DNA from: CADEFQ01 sp050185195
GTDB taxonomy: Bacteria; Pseudomonadota; Gammaproteobacteria; Steroidobacterales; Steroidobacteraceae
Assembly: GCA_050185195.1 (NCBI GenBank)
Contig: JBFWZQ010000005.1
Span: forward strand, 1 to 64,000
DNA: 64,000 nt
Direction of reading: 5' to 3'
Shown: piece by piece, positions 18,815 to 27,116 of the stretch
How positions within the stretch are numbered: position 1 is the first letter of the stretch
Layout: each line of letters begins with the position of its first letter
Translations under genes and position numbers: made by a program
Notes under the pieces: model-generated
The model's database searches: none
Told to the model about the DNA's origin: nothing
The model's input: the letters and a program-made list of their open reading frames with translations, nothing else

Positions 18815-19917
18815 GCGGCGCGACACGTACCGCGGTCATCATGGCCGGCGGCACTGGCGGCCACGTCTTCCCGGCGCTCGCGCTCGCGCGCGTGTTGCGC
18901 GAGCGCGGCTGCGACATCGTGTGGCTCGGTACGCGACAGGGCATCGAGGCGCGACTCGTGCCGGCCGCGGGCCTGCCCGTCGAATGGATCTCCATCGGGG
19001 GCCTGCGCGGCAAGGGCGTCGGCACGTTGCTCGCCGCGCCTTTCCGGCTCATGCGTGCACTCGGCGAAAGCCTGCGTGTCATGCGCCGTCACCGCCCGAT
19101 CGTCGTCGTGGGCCTCGGCGGCTTCGTCACGGGGCCGGGCGGCCTGGCCGCCTGGCTCACGCGCCGGCCGCTCGTCGTGCACGAGCAGAACGCGATCGCG
19201 GGCTTCACGAACCGCACGCTCGCGCGCTTCGCGCGGGAAGTGCTCACCGCGTTCCCCGGGGCCTTCGACGCCTCGCAGCCCGTGCGCGAGATCGGCAATC
19301 CGGTGCGGCCGGAGTTCTTCACGCTCGCGGCGCCCGCGGCACGCGCAGCGGGTCGCGGCGCCGTCCTGCGCCTGCTCGTCGTCGGCGGCAGCCAGGGCGC
19401 GAACAAGCTGAACGCGGTCGTGCCCTTCGCGGTGGCGCGGCTCGTCGGCAGCGTGCGCTTCGAAATCCGCCACCAGGCGGGACCGCGCTGGATCGACGCG
19501 GCACGCAAGAGCTTCCTCGACGCGGGCGTCGCCGCCGAAGTGACGCCGTTCATCGACGACATCGCGGAGGCCTACGCGTGGGCCGATCTCGTGATCTGCC
19601 GTTCGGGCGCGCTTACGGTGTCCGAGCTCGCCGCGGCCGGCGTGGCCTCGATCCTCGTGCCGTTCCCGGCGGCGGTCGACGATCACCAGACCGCGAACGC
19701 ACGCTACCTCGTGCGCGAGGGTGCCGCGCTGCTGCTGCCCGATCGTGAACTCACGGCCGAGCGGCTCGCCCGCGAGCTGCTCGAGCTGTGTCGCGGCGGC
19801 CGCGAGCGGCTGGTCGCGATGGCCGGGCGGGCCCGCCGGCTCGCGCGGCCGCGCGCCACCGAGGAACTCGCCGACGCCTGCCTCGCGGTGGCGCGCGTCG
19901 AAGGAGCCGCCGCATGA
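18811..19917 (+). CDS. murG: Lipid I N-acetylglucosaminyltransferase MurG
   Basis: This 368-aa GT-B enzyme converts lipid I to lipid II at the inner face of the membrane. The Gly-rich loop IMAGGTGGHVFPALALA, the central VVGLGGFVTGPGG and HEQNAIAGFTNRTLARFA, and the donor-site VVGGSQGANKLN and CRSGALTVSELAAAG are all present. ATG 18811 overlaps the ftsW stop; the stop overlaps murC. Confidence 0.94.
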   Translation: MSGATRTAVIMAGGTGGHVFPALALARVLRERGCDIVWLGTRQGIEARLVPAAGLPVEWISIGGLRGKGVGTLLAAPFRLMRALGESLRVMRRHRPIVVVGLGGFVTGPGGLAAWLTRRPLVVHEQNAIAGFTNRTLARFAREVLTAFPGAFDASQPVREIGNPVRPEFFTLAAPAARAAGRGAVLRLLVVGGSQGANKLNAVVPFAVARLVGSVRFEIRHQAGPRWIDAARKSFLDAGVAAEVTPFIDDIAEAYAWADLVICRSGALTVSELAAAGVASILVPFPAAVDDHQTANARYLVREGAALLLPDRELTAERLARELLELCRGGRERLVAMAGRARRLARPRATEELADACLAVARVEGAAA

Positions 19918-21341
19918 GCACGCCCATGCACGACCGGATGCGGCGCATCCACACGATCCATTTCGTCGGCATCGGCGGCAGCGGCATGGGCGGCATCGCC
20001 GAAGTGCTGCTGAACCTCGGCTACCGGGTGCAGGGTTCGGACCTGAAGCCGAATGCCGTGACGCGGCGCCTCACCCAGCTCGGGGCGCGGGTCGCCTTCG
20101 GGCACAGTGCGCAGAACGTGCAGGACGCGGATGTCGTGGTCGTCTCGAGCGCGGTGTCGCGCGAGAACCCCGAAGTGGCGGATGCGCTCGAGCGCCGCGT
20201 GCCCGTGGTGCCGCGTGCCGAGATGCTCGGCGAGCTGATGCGCTTCCGGTACAGCATTGCGGTCGCCGGCACCCACGGCAAGACGACGACCACGAGCCTC
20301 GTCGCGAGCATCCTCGCCGAGGGCAACGAGGACCCCACCTTCGTGATCGGCGGGCGGTTGAAGAGCGCGGACAGCAATGCGCGCCTCGGCGCGGGGCGTT
20401 ATCTCGTGGCCGAAGCGGACGAGAGCGATGCGTCCTTCATGCACCTGCAGCCGATGATCGCCATCGTCACGAACATCGACCACGACCACCTCGCGACGCA
20501 CGGCGGCAACTTCGAGGGCCTGAAGCAGAGTTTCGTCGACTTCCTGCACAACCTGCCGTTCTACGGGCTCGCGGTGCTGTGCACGGACGATGCGAACGTG
20601 CGCTCGATCCTGCCGCGCCTGTCGCGGCCGGTCATCGGCTACGGCCTCGGCGAAGGGGTCGACCTGCGCGCCGTGGACGTGCGCCGCGACCGGCTGCGCA
20701 CGCACTACACGGCGATCCGGCGCGGCGCGGACCGCGGCCTCGAGGTCACCGTGAACCTGGCCGGCCTGCACAACGTGCTCAATTCGCTCGCCGCCATCGC
20801 GGTCGCGCAGGAGATCGGCATCGCCGACGCGGCGATCCAGCGGGCGCTCGCCAGCTTCCAGGGCATCGACCGGCGCATGCAGCACATCGGCGACGTGCCG
20901 GTGGCGGGCGGGACGGTGACGGTGATCGACGACTACGGCCACCATCCCGCCGAGATCGCCGCGACGCTCGACGCCGTGCGCCAGGCGCATGGGGGGCGGC
21001 GCATCGTGCTCGCCTTCCAGCCGCATCGTTATTCGCGCACCCGCGACCTGCTGGACGATTTCGCGGGCGTGTTGTCGAGCGCCGATGCGCTGCTCGTCAC
21101 CGAGGTGTATGCGGCGGGTGAGGCGGCCATCCCGGGCGCCGACGGTCGCGCGATCTGTCGCGCGGTGCGTACCCGTGGGCAGGTCGAGCCCGTGTTCGTC
21201 GAGAAGGCGGAGGAGCTGCCGCAGGCGCTCGCCGCCGTGGTCGAGGCGGACGACGTCGTCGTGATGATGGGCGCCGGCAGCATCAGCGCGGTGGCTCATG
21301 AGCTGCCCGCGCGCCTCGCCGCGGCGCGGAGCGCGGGATGA
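19914..21341 (+). CDS. murC: UDP-N-acetylmuramate:L-alanine ligase
   Basis: This 475-aa Mur ligase starts the stem peptide. Motifs are IHFVGIGGSGMGGIAEVLLNLG at the N terminus, VAGTHGKTTTTSLVASIL (P-loop), EADESDASFMHL, and DDYGHHPAEIAATL followed by FQPHRYSRTRDL. It overlaps murG by 4 nt. A 19-nt gap follows before ddl; murB, normally here in many proteobacteria, is absent from the window. Confidence 0.95.
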   Translation: MSTPMHDRMRRIHTIHFVGIGGSGMGGIAEVLLNLGYRVQGSDLKPNAVTRRLTQLGARVAFGHSAQNVQDADVVVVSSAVSRENPEVADALERRVPVVPRAEMLGELMRFRYSIAVAGTHGKTTTTSLVASILAEGNEDPTFVIGGRLKSADSNARLGAGRYLVAEADESDASFMHLQPMIAIVTNIDHDHLATHGGNFEGLKQSFVDFLHNLPFYGLAVLCTDDANVRSILPRLSRPVIGYGLGEGVDLRAVDVRRDRLRTHYTAIRRGADRGLEVTVNLAGLHNVLNSLAAIAVAQEIGIADAAIQRALASFQGIDRRMQHIGDVPVAGGTVTVIDDYGHHPAEIAATLDAVRQAHGGRRIVLAFQPHRYSRTRDLLDDFAGVLSSADALLVTEVYAAGEAAIPGADGRAICRAVRTRGQVEPVFVEKAEELPQALAAVVEADDVVVMMGAGSISAVAHELPARLAAARSAG

Positions 21342-21360
21342 TCGTCGGGAGGTGTGCAGC

Positions 21361-22326
21361 ATGAGACTCGATTTCCATACCGGCCGCAACACGGAAGTCA
21401 CCGATGCCGTTGCCTTCGGGCGCGTCGCGGTGCTGCTCGGCGGCGGGTCCACCGAGCGGGAGATCTCGCTGCTCTCCGGCAACGCCGTGCTCGCCGCGCT
21501 CGGGCGGCGCGGGGTCGATGCACACGCCTTCGACCCGCGCGAACGTCCGCTGGCGGACCTGCTCGACGGCAAGTTCGATCGCGCGTGGATCGCGCTGCAC
21601 GGGCCGGGCGGCGAGGACGGCACGTTGCAGGGCGCGCTCGAATGCCTCGGCCTGCCGTATACCGGCAGCGGCGTACTCGGCTCGGCCGTGTGCATGGACA
21701 AGCTGCGCACCAAGCGCCTCGCGGCCGCCGTCGGTGTCGCGACGGCCGACTATGCGGTGCTGCGCGGTCCCGGCGATTTCGCCGACGCCATCGCGCGGCT
21801 CGGCCTGCCGATGATCGTGAAGCCCGCGACGCAGGGCTCGTCGGTCGGCATGTCGAAGGTCGAGCGCGCCGAGGACCTGCACGCCGCCTGGCAGGCGGCC
21901 GCGATCCACGAACCGGTGGTGTTCGCCGAACCCTGGATCACCGGCGCCGAATACACCGTTGCGATGCTGAAGGGTCGCGCGCTGCCCTCGATCCGCATCG
22001 AGACGCCCAAGGTCTTCTACGACTACGAAGCGAAGTACTTTCGCTCCGATACGCGCTACTTCTGTCCCTCGGGCCTGGCGGCCGAGGCTGAAGCAGGGCT
22101 CGGCATGCTCGCGGCGGCGGCCTTCGAGGCCTGCGACGCCGGCGGGTGGGGACGGGCGGATTTCATGATGGACGCCGCCGGTCGTCCGCTGCTGCTCGAG
22201 ATCAACACTGTGCCCGGCATGACCGACCACAGCCTCGTGCCGATGGCCGCGCGCGCCGTCGGCATGGATTTCGACGAGCTCGTGTGGCGGGTGCTCGAGA
22301 CGAGCTTCGCGAGGACCCGTCGCTGA
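21361..22326 (+). CDS. ddl: D-alanine:D-alanine ligase
   Basis: This 321-aa ATP-grasp enzyme makes the D-Ala-D-Ala used by MurF. Motifs are VAVLLGGGSTEREISLLSGNAV, LHGPGGEDGTLQGALECLGLPYTGSGVLGSAVCMDK, VKPATQGSSVGMSKV and the C-terminal LLLEINTVPGMTDHSLVPMAA. ATG 21361 is preceded by GGGAGG; the frame also opens at 21298 inside murC. Its stop overlaps the ftsQ start by 1 nt. Confidence 0.94.
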   Translation: MRLDFHTGRNTEVTDAVAFGRVAVLLGGGSTEREISLLSGNAVLAALGRRGVDAHAFDPRERPLADLLDGKFDRAWIALHGPGGEDGTLQGALECLGLPYTGSGVLGSAVCMDKLRTKRLAAAVGVATADYAVLRGPGDFADAIARLGLPMIVKPATQGSSVGMSKVERAEDLHAAWQAAAIHEPVVFAEPWITGAEYTVAMLKGRALPSIRIETPKVFYDYEAKYFRSDTRYFCPSGLAAEAEAGLGMLAAAAFEACDAGGWGRADFMMDAAGRPLLLEINTVPGMTDHSLVPMAARAVGMDFDELVWRVLETSFARTRR

Positions 22327-23120
22327 TGGCGCTCAGGCCCAAGAACCGGCGCAAGCAGGTGGAGCGTCGCTGGCACCTGCCCGCCATCGACTGGCGGCGC
22401 CTGGCCGCGACCGTGGCCAGCCTCGCGGCCGTCGGCGGCGCGGTCGTCGGCGTCGCGTGGGCGCTCGACCAGCCGATCGAGACGATCACCGTCGAGGGCC
22501 GCTTCCAGCGTGTCTCGCCGCTCGATGTCGAGCAGGCGGTCAAGGCGCGCGTGCGCGGCATGGGCCTCGTGGGCGTCGACCTCGAGGCGGTGGGTCGCGG
22601 CCTGCACGGCATTCCCTGGGTCGAAAGCGCGAGCGTGCAGCGGGCGTGGCCGCGAGGCCTGCGCGTGCTGGTGACCGAGCAGGTCGCGGCGGCGCGCTGG
22701 GGCGCCAACGGCCTGCTCAACACGCGCGGCGAGCTCTTCATTTCCGAGACACGCCACATTCCGCCCGAGCTGCCGAAGCTGTCGGGCCCCGCCGGTACCG
22801 AGCACGACGTCGCGGCCCGCTATCTCGCGGTGCGCGGCCGGCTGATGGAGGCCGGCATGCACCTCACCGCCATGCGCCTCGATGCGCGCGGCGCGTGGGA
22901 ATTCGATCTCGACAACGGCGTGACCGTGCGCCTCGGCCGCCGCGACGTCGATGCACGCTTCGAGCGCTTCATCGCCGCGGGCCTCGCGCTCGTCGGCGAG
23001 AAGAGCGGCGACATCGCCTACGTCGACATGCGCTATTCGAACGGTTTTGCGATCGGCTGGCGCGCGGGCGGCATGCGCCTCGCGGCCGGCCATGCCACTG
23101 ACGACAACCCGGATGCCTGA
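22326..23120 (+). CDS. ftsQ: Cell division protein FtsQ
   Basis: This 264-aa bitopic membrane protein has a basic cytoplasmic tail, one membrane helix (about 26-45), a POTRA domain (IETITVEGRFQRVSPLDVEQAV ... GIPWVESASVQRAWPRGLRVLVTEQ) and a periplasmic beta domain. It links FtsK-side early divisome proteins to FtsL/FtsB. The ATG overlaps the ddl stop; ftsA follows after 6 nt. Confidence 0.93.
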   Translation: MALRPKNRRKQVERRWHLPAIDWRRLAATVASLAAVGGAVVGVAWALDQPIETITVEGRFQRVSPLDVEQAVKARVRGMGLVGVDLEAVGRGLHGIPWVESASVQRAWPRGLRVLVTEQVAAARWGANGLLNTRGELFISETRHIPPELPKLSGPAGTEHDVAARYLAVRGRLMEAGMHLTAMRLDARGAWEFDLDNGVTVRLGRRDVDARFERFIAAGLALVGEKSGDIAYVDMRYSNGFAIGWRAGGMRLAAGHATDDNPDA

Positions 23121-23126
23121 GGAGAT

Positions 23127-24362
23127 ATGGCGAAACGCGCAGACAGGACCCTGATCGTAGGCCTCGACATCGGCACCTCGAAGGTGGTGGCGCTCGTCGG
23201 CGAGGTCGCGCCGGACGGCAGCATCGAGGTGATCGGCCTCGGCTCGCAGCCCTCGCGCGGGCTCAAGAAGGGCGTGGTCGTCAACATCGAGTCGACCGTG
23301 CAGTCGATCCAGCGCGCGGTCGAGGAAGCCGAGTTGATGGCCGGCTGCGAGATCCATTCGGTGTTCGCCGGCATCGCGGGCAGCCACGTGCGCAGCCTCA
23401 ACTCGCACGGCGTGGTGGCGATCCGCGACAAGGAAGTCTCGCAGCACGACGTGATGCACGTGATCGACGCGGCCAAGGCCGTTGCGATCCCGGCCGACCA
23501 GAAGATCCTGCACGTGCTGCCGCAGGAATTCATCATCGACGGGCAGGAAGGCATCCGCGACCCGATCGGCATGTCGGGCGTGCGCCTCGAGGCGAAGGTG
23601 CATATCGTCACGGGCGCCGACAGCGCCGCGCAGAACATCGAAAAATGCATCCAGCGTTGCGGCCTTGCGGTCGACGACGTGGTGCTCGAGCAGCTCGCGT
23701 CGAGCTTCGCGACGCTGACCGACGACGAGAAGGAACTGGGCGTGTGCCTCGTCGACATCGGCGGCGGCACGACCGATCTCGCGGTGTTCTCGAACGGCGC
23801 GATCCGCCATACCGCAGTGATCCCGATCGCGGGCGACCAAGTCACGAACGACATCGCGGTGTCGATGCGCACGCCGACGCACTACGCGGAGGACATCAAG
23901 GTGCGCTACGCGTGCGCGCTCTCGCAGCTGGCGAACCCGGACGAGAGCATCGAGGTGCCGAGCGTGGGCGACCGCCCGGCGCGCCGGCTCGCACGCCAGA
24001 CGCTCGCCGAGGTCGTCGAGCCGCGCTACGAGGAACTCTTCGGCCTCGTGCGCGACGAGCTGCGTCGCAGCGGCTTCGAGGAGGCGATCGCCGCGGGCAT
24101 CGTGCTGACGGGCGGCAGCGCCAAGATGGAAGGCGCGATCGAGCTCGCCGAGGAAGTCTTCCACGTGCCGGTGCGCCTCGGCCTGCCGCAGCAGGTGCAG
24201 GGCCTCACCGACGTCGTCAGGAACCCGATCTTCTCGACCGCCGTGGGGCTGCTGCTCTACGCGCGCGACAACTCTTTGCCGGGCAATCGCGGCCGGTCCA
24301 TCGGCGGCAGCGCCAAGTCGATGTTCGACCGCATGAAGTCATGGTTTGCGGGAAATTTTTGA
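23127..24362 (+). CDS. ftsA: Cell division protein FtsA
   Basis: This 411-aa actin-fold ATPase tethers FtsZ to the membrane. It shows phosphate-binding loops GLDIGTSKVVALVG and VDIGGGTTDLAVF, the adenosine motif VLTGGSAKMEG, the 1C subdomain in between, and the C-terminal amphipathic helix SMFDRMKSWFAGNF that binds membrane. GAGGAGAT precedes the ATG. Downstream, before ftsZ, is a large hairpin with a T8 run. Confidence 0.95.
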   Translation: MAKRADRTLIVGLDIGTSKVVALVGEVAPDGSIEVIGLGSQPSRGLKKGVVVNIESTVQSIQRAVEEAELMAGCEIHSVFAGIAGSHVRSLNSHGVVAIRDKEVSQHDVMHVIDAAKAVAIPADQKILHVLPQEFIIDGQEGIRDPIGMSGVRLEAKVHIVTGADSAAQNIEKCIQRCGLAVDDVVLEQLASSFATLTDDEKELGVCLVDIGGGTTDLAVFSNGAIRHTAVIPIAGDQVTNDIAVSMRTPTHYAEDIKVRYACALSQLANPDESIEVPSVGDRPARRLARQTLAEVVEPRYEELFGLVRDELRRSGFEEAIAAGIVLTGGSAKMEGAIELAEEVFHVPVRLGLPQQVQGLTDVVRNPIFSTAVGLLLYARDNSLPGNRGRSIGGSAKSMFDRMKSWFAGNF

Positions 24363-24368
24363 TGGCGA

Positions 24369-24454
24369 CGGGCCATGGGCGACGGGCAACGGGCCAAGGC
24401 GCGCACAGCGCGCCTCTTGCCCGCGGCCCGTGGCCCGCAGCCCGGGTTTTTTTT
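24369..24454 (+). repeat. Heptamer ladder hairpin with T8 tail between ftsA and ftsZ
   Basis: Four CGGGCNN-type heptamers (24369-24396, one written TGGGCGA) face four GCCCGNN heptamers (24419-24446) across a perfect 7-bp core stem (GGCGCGC 24398-24404, GCGCGCC 24408-24414). The heptamers pair as 5-bp G/C rungs separated by small internal loops. Eight T residues follow directly (24447-24454), so the transcript would look like an intrinsic terminator or attenuator just before the ftsZ ribosome-binding site. The same heptamer forms the array at 1-127. Confidence 0.8.
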
Positions 24455-24473
24455 ACCAAAGGAGCGTATTGAA

Positions 24474-25658
24474 ATGTTCGAACTAATGGACGCGTACAGC
24501 CAGAGCGCCGTGATCAAGGTGCTCGGCGTAGGTGGCGGCGGTGGCAACGCCGTGGCCCACATGGTCGCCGCCGGGATCGAGGGCGTCGAGTTCCTGTGCA
24601 TCAACACCGATGCGCAGGCGCTCAAGCACTCGAAGGTGAAAACGGCGCTGCAGATCGGTGCCAACATGACCAAGGGCCTCGGCGCCGGCGCCGACCCGGA
24701 AGTCGGTCGCCAGGCCGCGATGGAAGATCGCGATCGCATCATCGAGATGATCGAAGGCTGCGACATGCTCTTCATCACCGCCGGCATGGGCGGCGGCACG
24801 GGCACGGGCGCCGCGCCGGTCGTCGCGCAGGTGGCGAAGGAGCTCGGCATCCTGACCGTCGCGGTCGTGACGAAGCCCTTCGAGATGGAAGGCGGCAAGC
24901 GCCTGCTGGTGGCGGAACACGGCATGGCCGAGCTCGGCAAGTACGTCGATTCGCTGATCACGATCCCGAACCAGAAGCTGCTGACCGTGCTCGGGCCGCA
25001 GATCACGCTGCTCGACGCGTTCAAGTCGGCGAACCAGGTGCTGCAGGGCGCCGTGCAGGGCATCGCCGAGCTGATCACGCGGCCGGGCCTGATCAACGTC
25101 GACTTCGCCGACGTGCGCACCGTGATGTCCGAAACCGGCATGGCGATGATGGGCTCGGGCACGGCGAGCGGCGAAGGCCGCGCGCGCGAAGCCGCCGAGG
25201 CCGCCGTCTCGTCGCCGCTGCTCGAGGACATCAATCTCTCGGGCGCCAACGGCGTGCTCGTGAACGTGACGGCCGGCATGGACCTCTCGATCGGGGAGTT
25301 CCAGGAAGTCGGCAACATCGTCAAGCAGTACGCCTCGGAAGACGCCACCGTGGTCGTCGGCACCGTGATCGACCCGGACCTGTCGAACCAGATCCGGGTG
25401 ACCGTCGTGGCCACCGGCCTCGGCCGGATGGCCGCGGCGCCCGCCGCGCGCCCGAGCGAGTTCGGTCGCAACGCCGCCGCGAAGGCGGAGCCTCAGATGC
25501 GGGTCGTGCGCCGCTCGCCGCTCAACAGCTCGGATTACGCCGCGCTCGATCGGCCGACGGTGCAGCGCCAGCGGGCAGTGGGCGATGGGCTGCGTGCGGA
25601 CGCCGACGTCGAGGACGTGCTCGACATCCCGGCCTTCCTGCGCCGCCAGGCAGACTGA
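24474..25658 (+). CDS. ftsZ: Cell division protein FtsZ
   Basis: This 394-aa tubulin-like GTPase forms the Z-ring. It has the nucleotide-binding GVGGGGGNAV near residue 18, the tubulin signature GGGTGTG at 106-112, the T7 loop NVDFADVRTVM, a variable linker, and the conserved C-terminal peptide VLDIPAFLRRQ that binds FtsA and ZapD. The ATG at 24474 has AAAGGAG 9 nt upstream. It is separated from ftsA by the T8 hairpin and from lpxC by 121 nt. Confidence 0.96.
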   Translation: MFELMDAYSQSAVIKVLGVGGGGGNAVAHMVAAGIEGVEFLCINTDAQALKHSKVKTALQIGANMTKGLGAGADPEVGRQAAMEDRDRIIEMIEGCDMLFITAGMGGGTGTGAAPVVAQVAKELGILTVAVVTKPFEMEGGKRLLVAEHGMAELGKYVDSLITIPNQKLLTVLGPQITLLDAFKSANQVLQGAVQGIAELITRPGLINVDFADVRTVMSETGMAMMGSGTASGEGRAREAAEAAVSSPLLEDINLSGANGVLVNVTAGMDLSIGEFQEVGNIVKQYASEDATVVVGTVIDPDLSNQIRVTVVATGLGRMAAAPAARPSEFGRNAAAKAEPQMRVVRRSPLNSSDYAALDRPTVQRQRAVGDGLRADADVEDVLDIPAFLRRQAD

Positions 25659-25680
25659 CGCGACAGGCGGGCTTGTGGTA

Positions 25681-25766
25681 CGGTAGCGCCCCGTTCATGC
25701 CGGGGCCGGTGCGCCTCGTCGGCGCCTCGCTCCAGCCGGTTTCCAGCACGGGATCGGGCGCTACCG
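25681..25766 (+). other. 11-bp inverted repeat in the lpxC leader
   Basis: CGGTAGCGCCC at 25681-25691 and its exact reverse complement at 25756-25766 bracket 64 nt in the ftsZ-lpxC intergenic region, ending 13 nt before the lpxC ATG. No clear Shine-Dalgarno sequence is seen for lpxC. A long-range RNA stem here could affect translation of lpxC; this is inference. Confidence 0.5.
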
Positions 25767-25779
25767 CTTACTCCTATTT

Positions 25780-26703
25780 ATGTTCGGTCAACGTACTCTC
25801 AAGAACGCGATCCGCGCGTCCGGCGTGGGTCTGCATACCGGCACCAAGGTGCTGATGACCGTGCGGCCGGCGCCGCCCGACCACGGCATTGTGTTTCGCC
25901 GCGTCGACCTCGAGCCGCCGGTCGACATTCCGGCGTTCGCGGAGAATGTCGGCGAGACCACGCTCGGCACCGTGCTCGTGATGAACGGCGCGCGCATTTC
26001 GACGATCGAACACCTGATGTCGGCTTTCGCGGGCCTCGGGATCGACAATGCGATCGTCGAGGTCAATGCCCCCGAAGTGCCGATCATGGACGGCAGCGCG
26101 GGGCCCTTCGTGTTCCTGCTGCAGTCGGCGGGCATCGAGGAACAGTCCGTGCCGAAGCGCTTCGTGCGCATCCTGAAGCACGTGCGCGTCGAGGACGGCG
26201 ACAAGTGGGCCGAGTTCCACCCGTTCGACGGCTTCAAGGTGAATTTCCGCATCGAGTTCGACCACCCGATCTTCAAGCGGCGCACGCAGGCCGTTTCGAT
26301 GGACTTCTCGACGACCTCGTTCCTGAAGGAAGTGAGCCGCGCGCGCACCTTCGGTTTCATGCGCGACCTCGAGGCGATGCGATCGCACAATCTAGCGCTC
26401 GGCGGCAACCTCGACAACGCGATCGTGCTCGACGACACCGGCATCATGAACGAGGACGGGTTGCGCTACGAAGACGAGTTCGTGAAGCACAAGATCCTCG
26501 ATGCGATCGGCGACCTCTACCTGCTCGGCCACAGCCTGATCGGCGAGTTCAGCGGCTTCAAGTCCGGCCACGGGCTGAACAACAAGCTGCTGCGCGCCCT
26601 GCACGCCGACGCCGACGCGTGGCGCGAGGTGGTCTTCGAGTCCGACAAGGACACGCCGATCCACTACATTGGCACCGAAGCCCTGCCGAGTACCGCCGCC
26701 TGA
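25780..26703 (+). CDS. lpxC: UDP-3-O-acyl-N-acetylglucosamine deacetylase
   Basis: This 307-aa zinc enzyme catalyses the committed step of lipid A synthesis. Zinc ligands are His78 (STIEHLMSA), His237 and Asp241 (HKILDAIGD), and His264-region residues in SGHGLNN. Length matches E. coli LpxC (305 aa). It ends the dcw cluster; the convergent DUF721 gene ends 2 nt away. No FtsH-degron analysis was attempted. Confidence 0.95.
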   Translation: MFGQRTLKNAIRASGVGLHTGTKVLMTVRPAPPDHGIVFRRVDLEPPVDIPAFAENVGETTLGTVLVMNGARISTIEHLMSAFAGLGIDNAIVEVNAPEVPIMDGSAGPFVFLLQSAGIEEQSVPKRFVRILKHVRVEDGDKWAEFHPFDGFKVNFRIEFDHPIFKRRTQAVSMDFSTTSFLKEVSRARTFGFMRDLEAMRSHNLALGGNLDNAIVLDDTGIMNEDGLRYEDEFVKHKILDAIGDLYLLGHSLIGEFSGFKSGHGLNNKLLRALHADADAWREVVFESDKDTPIHYIGTEALPSTAA

Positions 26704-26704
26704 A

Positions 26705-27085
26705 CTAACGCGGGTCCGCCCGGGTGGGCGGCATCACCTTGACCTGCACGGTCGCGATGGCGCCGGATTTTTCCCGCGCTTGCCCGAGCAGGGCTGCCGT
26801 TTCGAAGCGCAGGCGCGCGGCCCACGCCGCGGATGCGACATAAACCGTCAGGACCTGGCCCCGCTCGACGGCCGAGGTGACATGCGGGGCCAGCGCGGCA
26901 GGCACCCACCCCTTCACGAGCTGTAGCCAGTCTCCGGCCGCCGCAGCGCGTTCCGCGAGGGCAGCCACCCGGGAGGTCGGGCGGGCCAGCAAGTCGGCCA
27001 GGGCGCGCGGTTTACCATATCGGGGAGACCCTGAATTTCGACTCTGTGCGCCAGTCTTCTTGTATCGGTCCCGGCTCTTCGGCAT
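26705..27085 (-). CDS. DUF721 / DciA-like protein
   Basis: This 126-aa basic protein has a Lys/Arg-rich N terminus (MPKSRDRYKKTG) and a DUF721 core with the typical LTVYVASAAWAARLRFETAALLGQ strand-helix block. DUF721 includes DciA, a loader or operator of the DnaB helicase found in bacteria that lack DnaC. Its position between lpxC and the M23 peptidase/secA genes matches that in pseudomonads and xanthomonads. The ATG at 27085 has a G-rich site upstream and is divergent from the M23 gene by 31 bp. A role in helicase loading is inferred from the family. Confidence 0.75.
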   Translation of the reverse strand: MPKSRDRYKKTGAQSRNSGSPRYGKPRALADLLARPTSRVAALAERAAAAGDWLQLVKGWVPAALAPHVTSAVERGQVLTVYVASAAWAARLRFETAALLGQAREKSGAIATVQVKVMPPTRADPR

Positions 27086-27116
27086 ATTGCCCCCGCCACT
27101 GGACCGAGCATAACGG

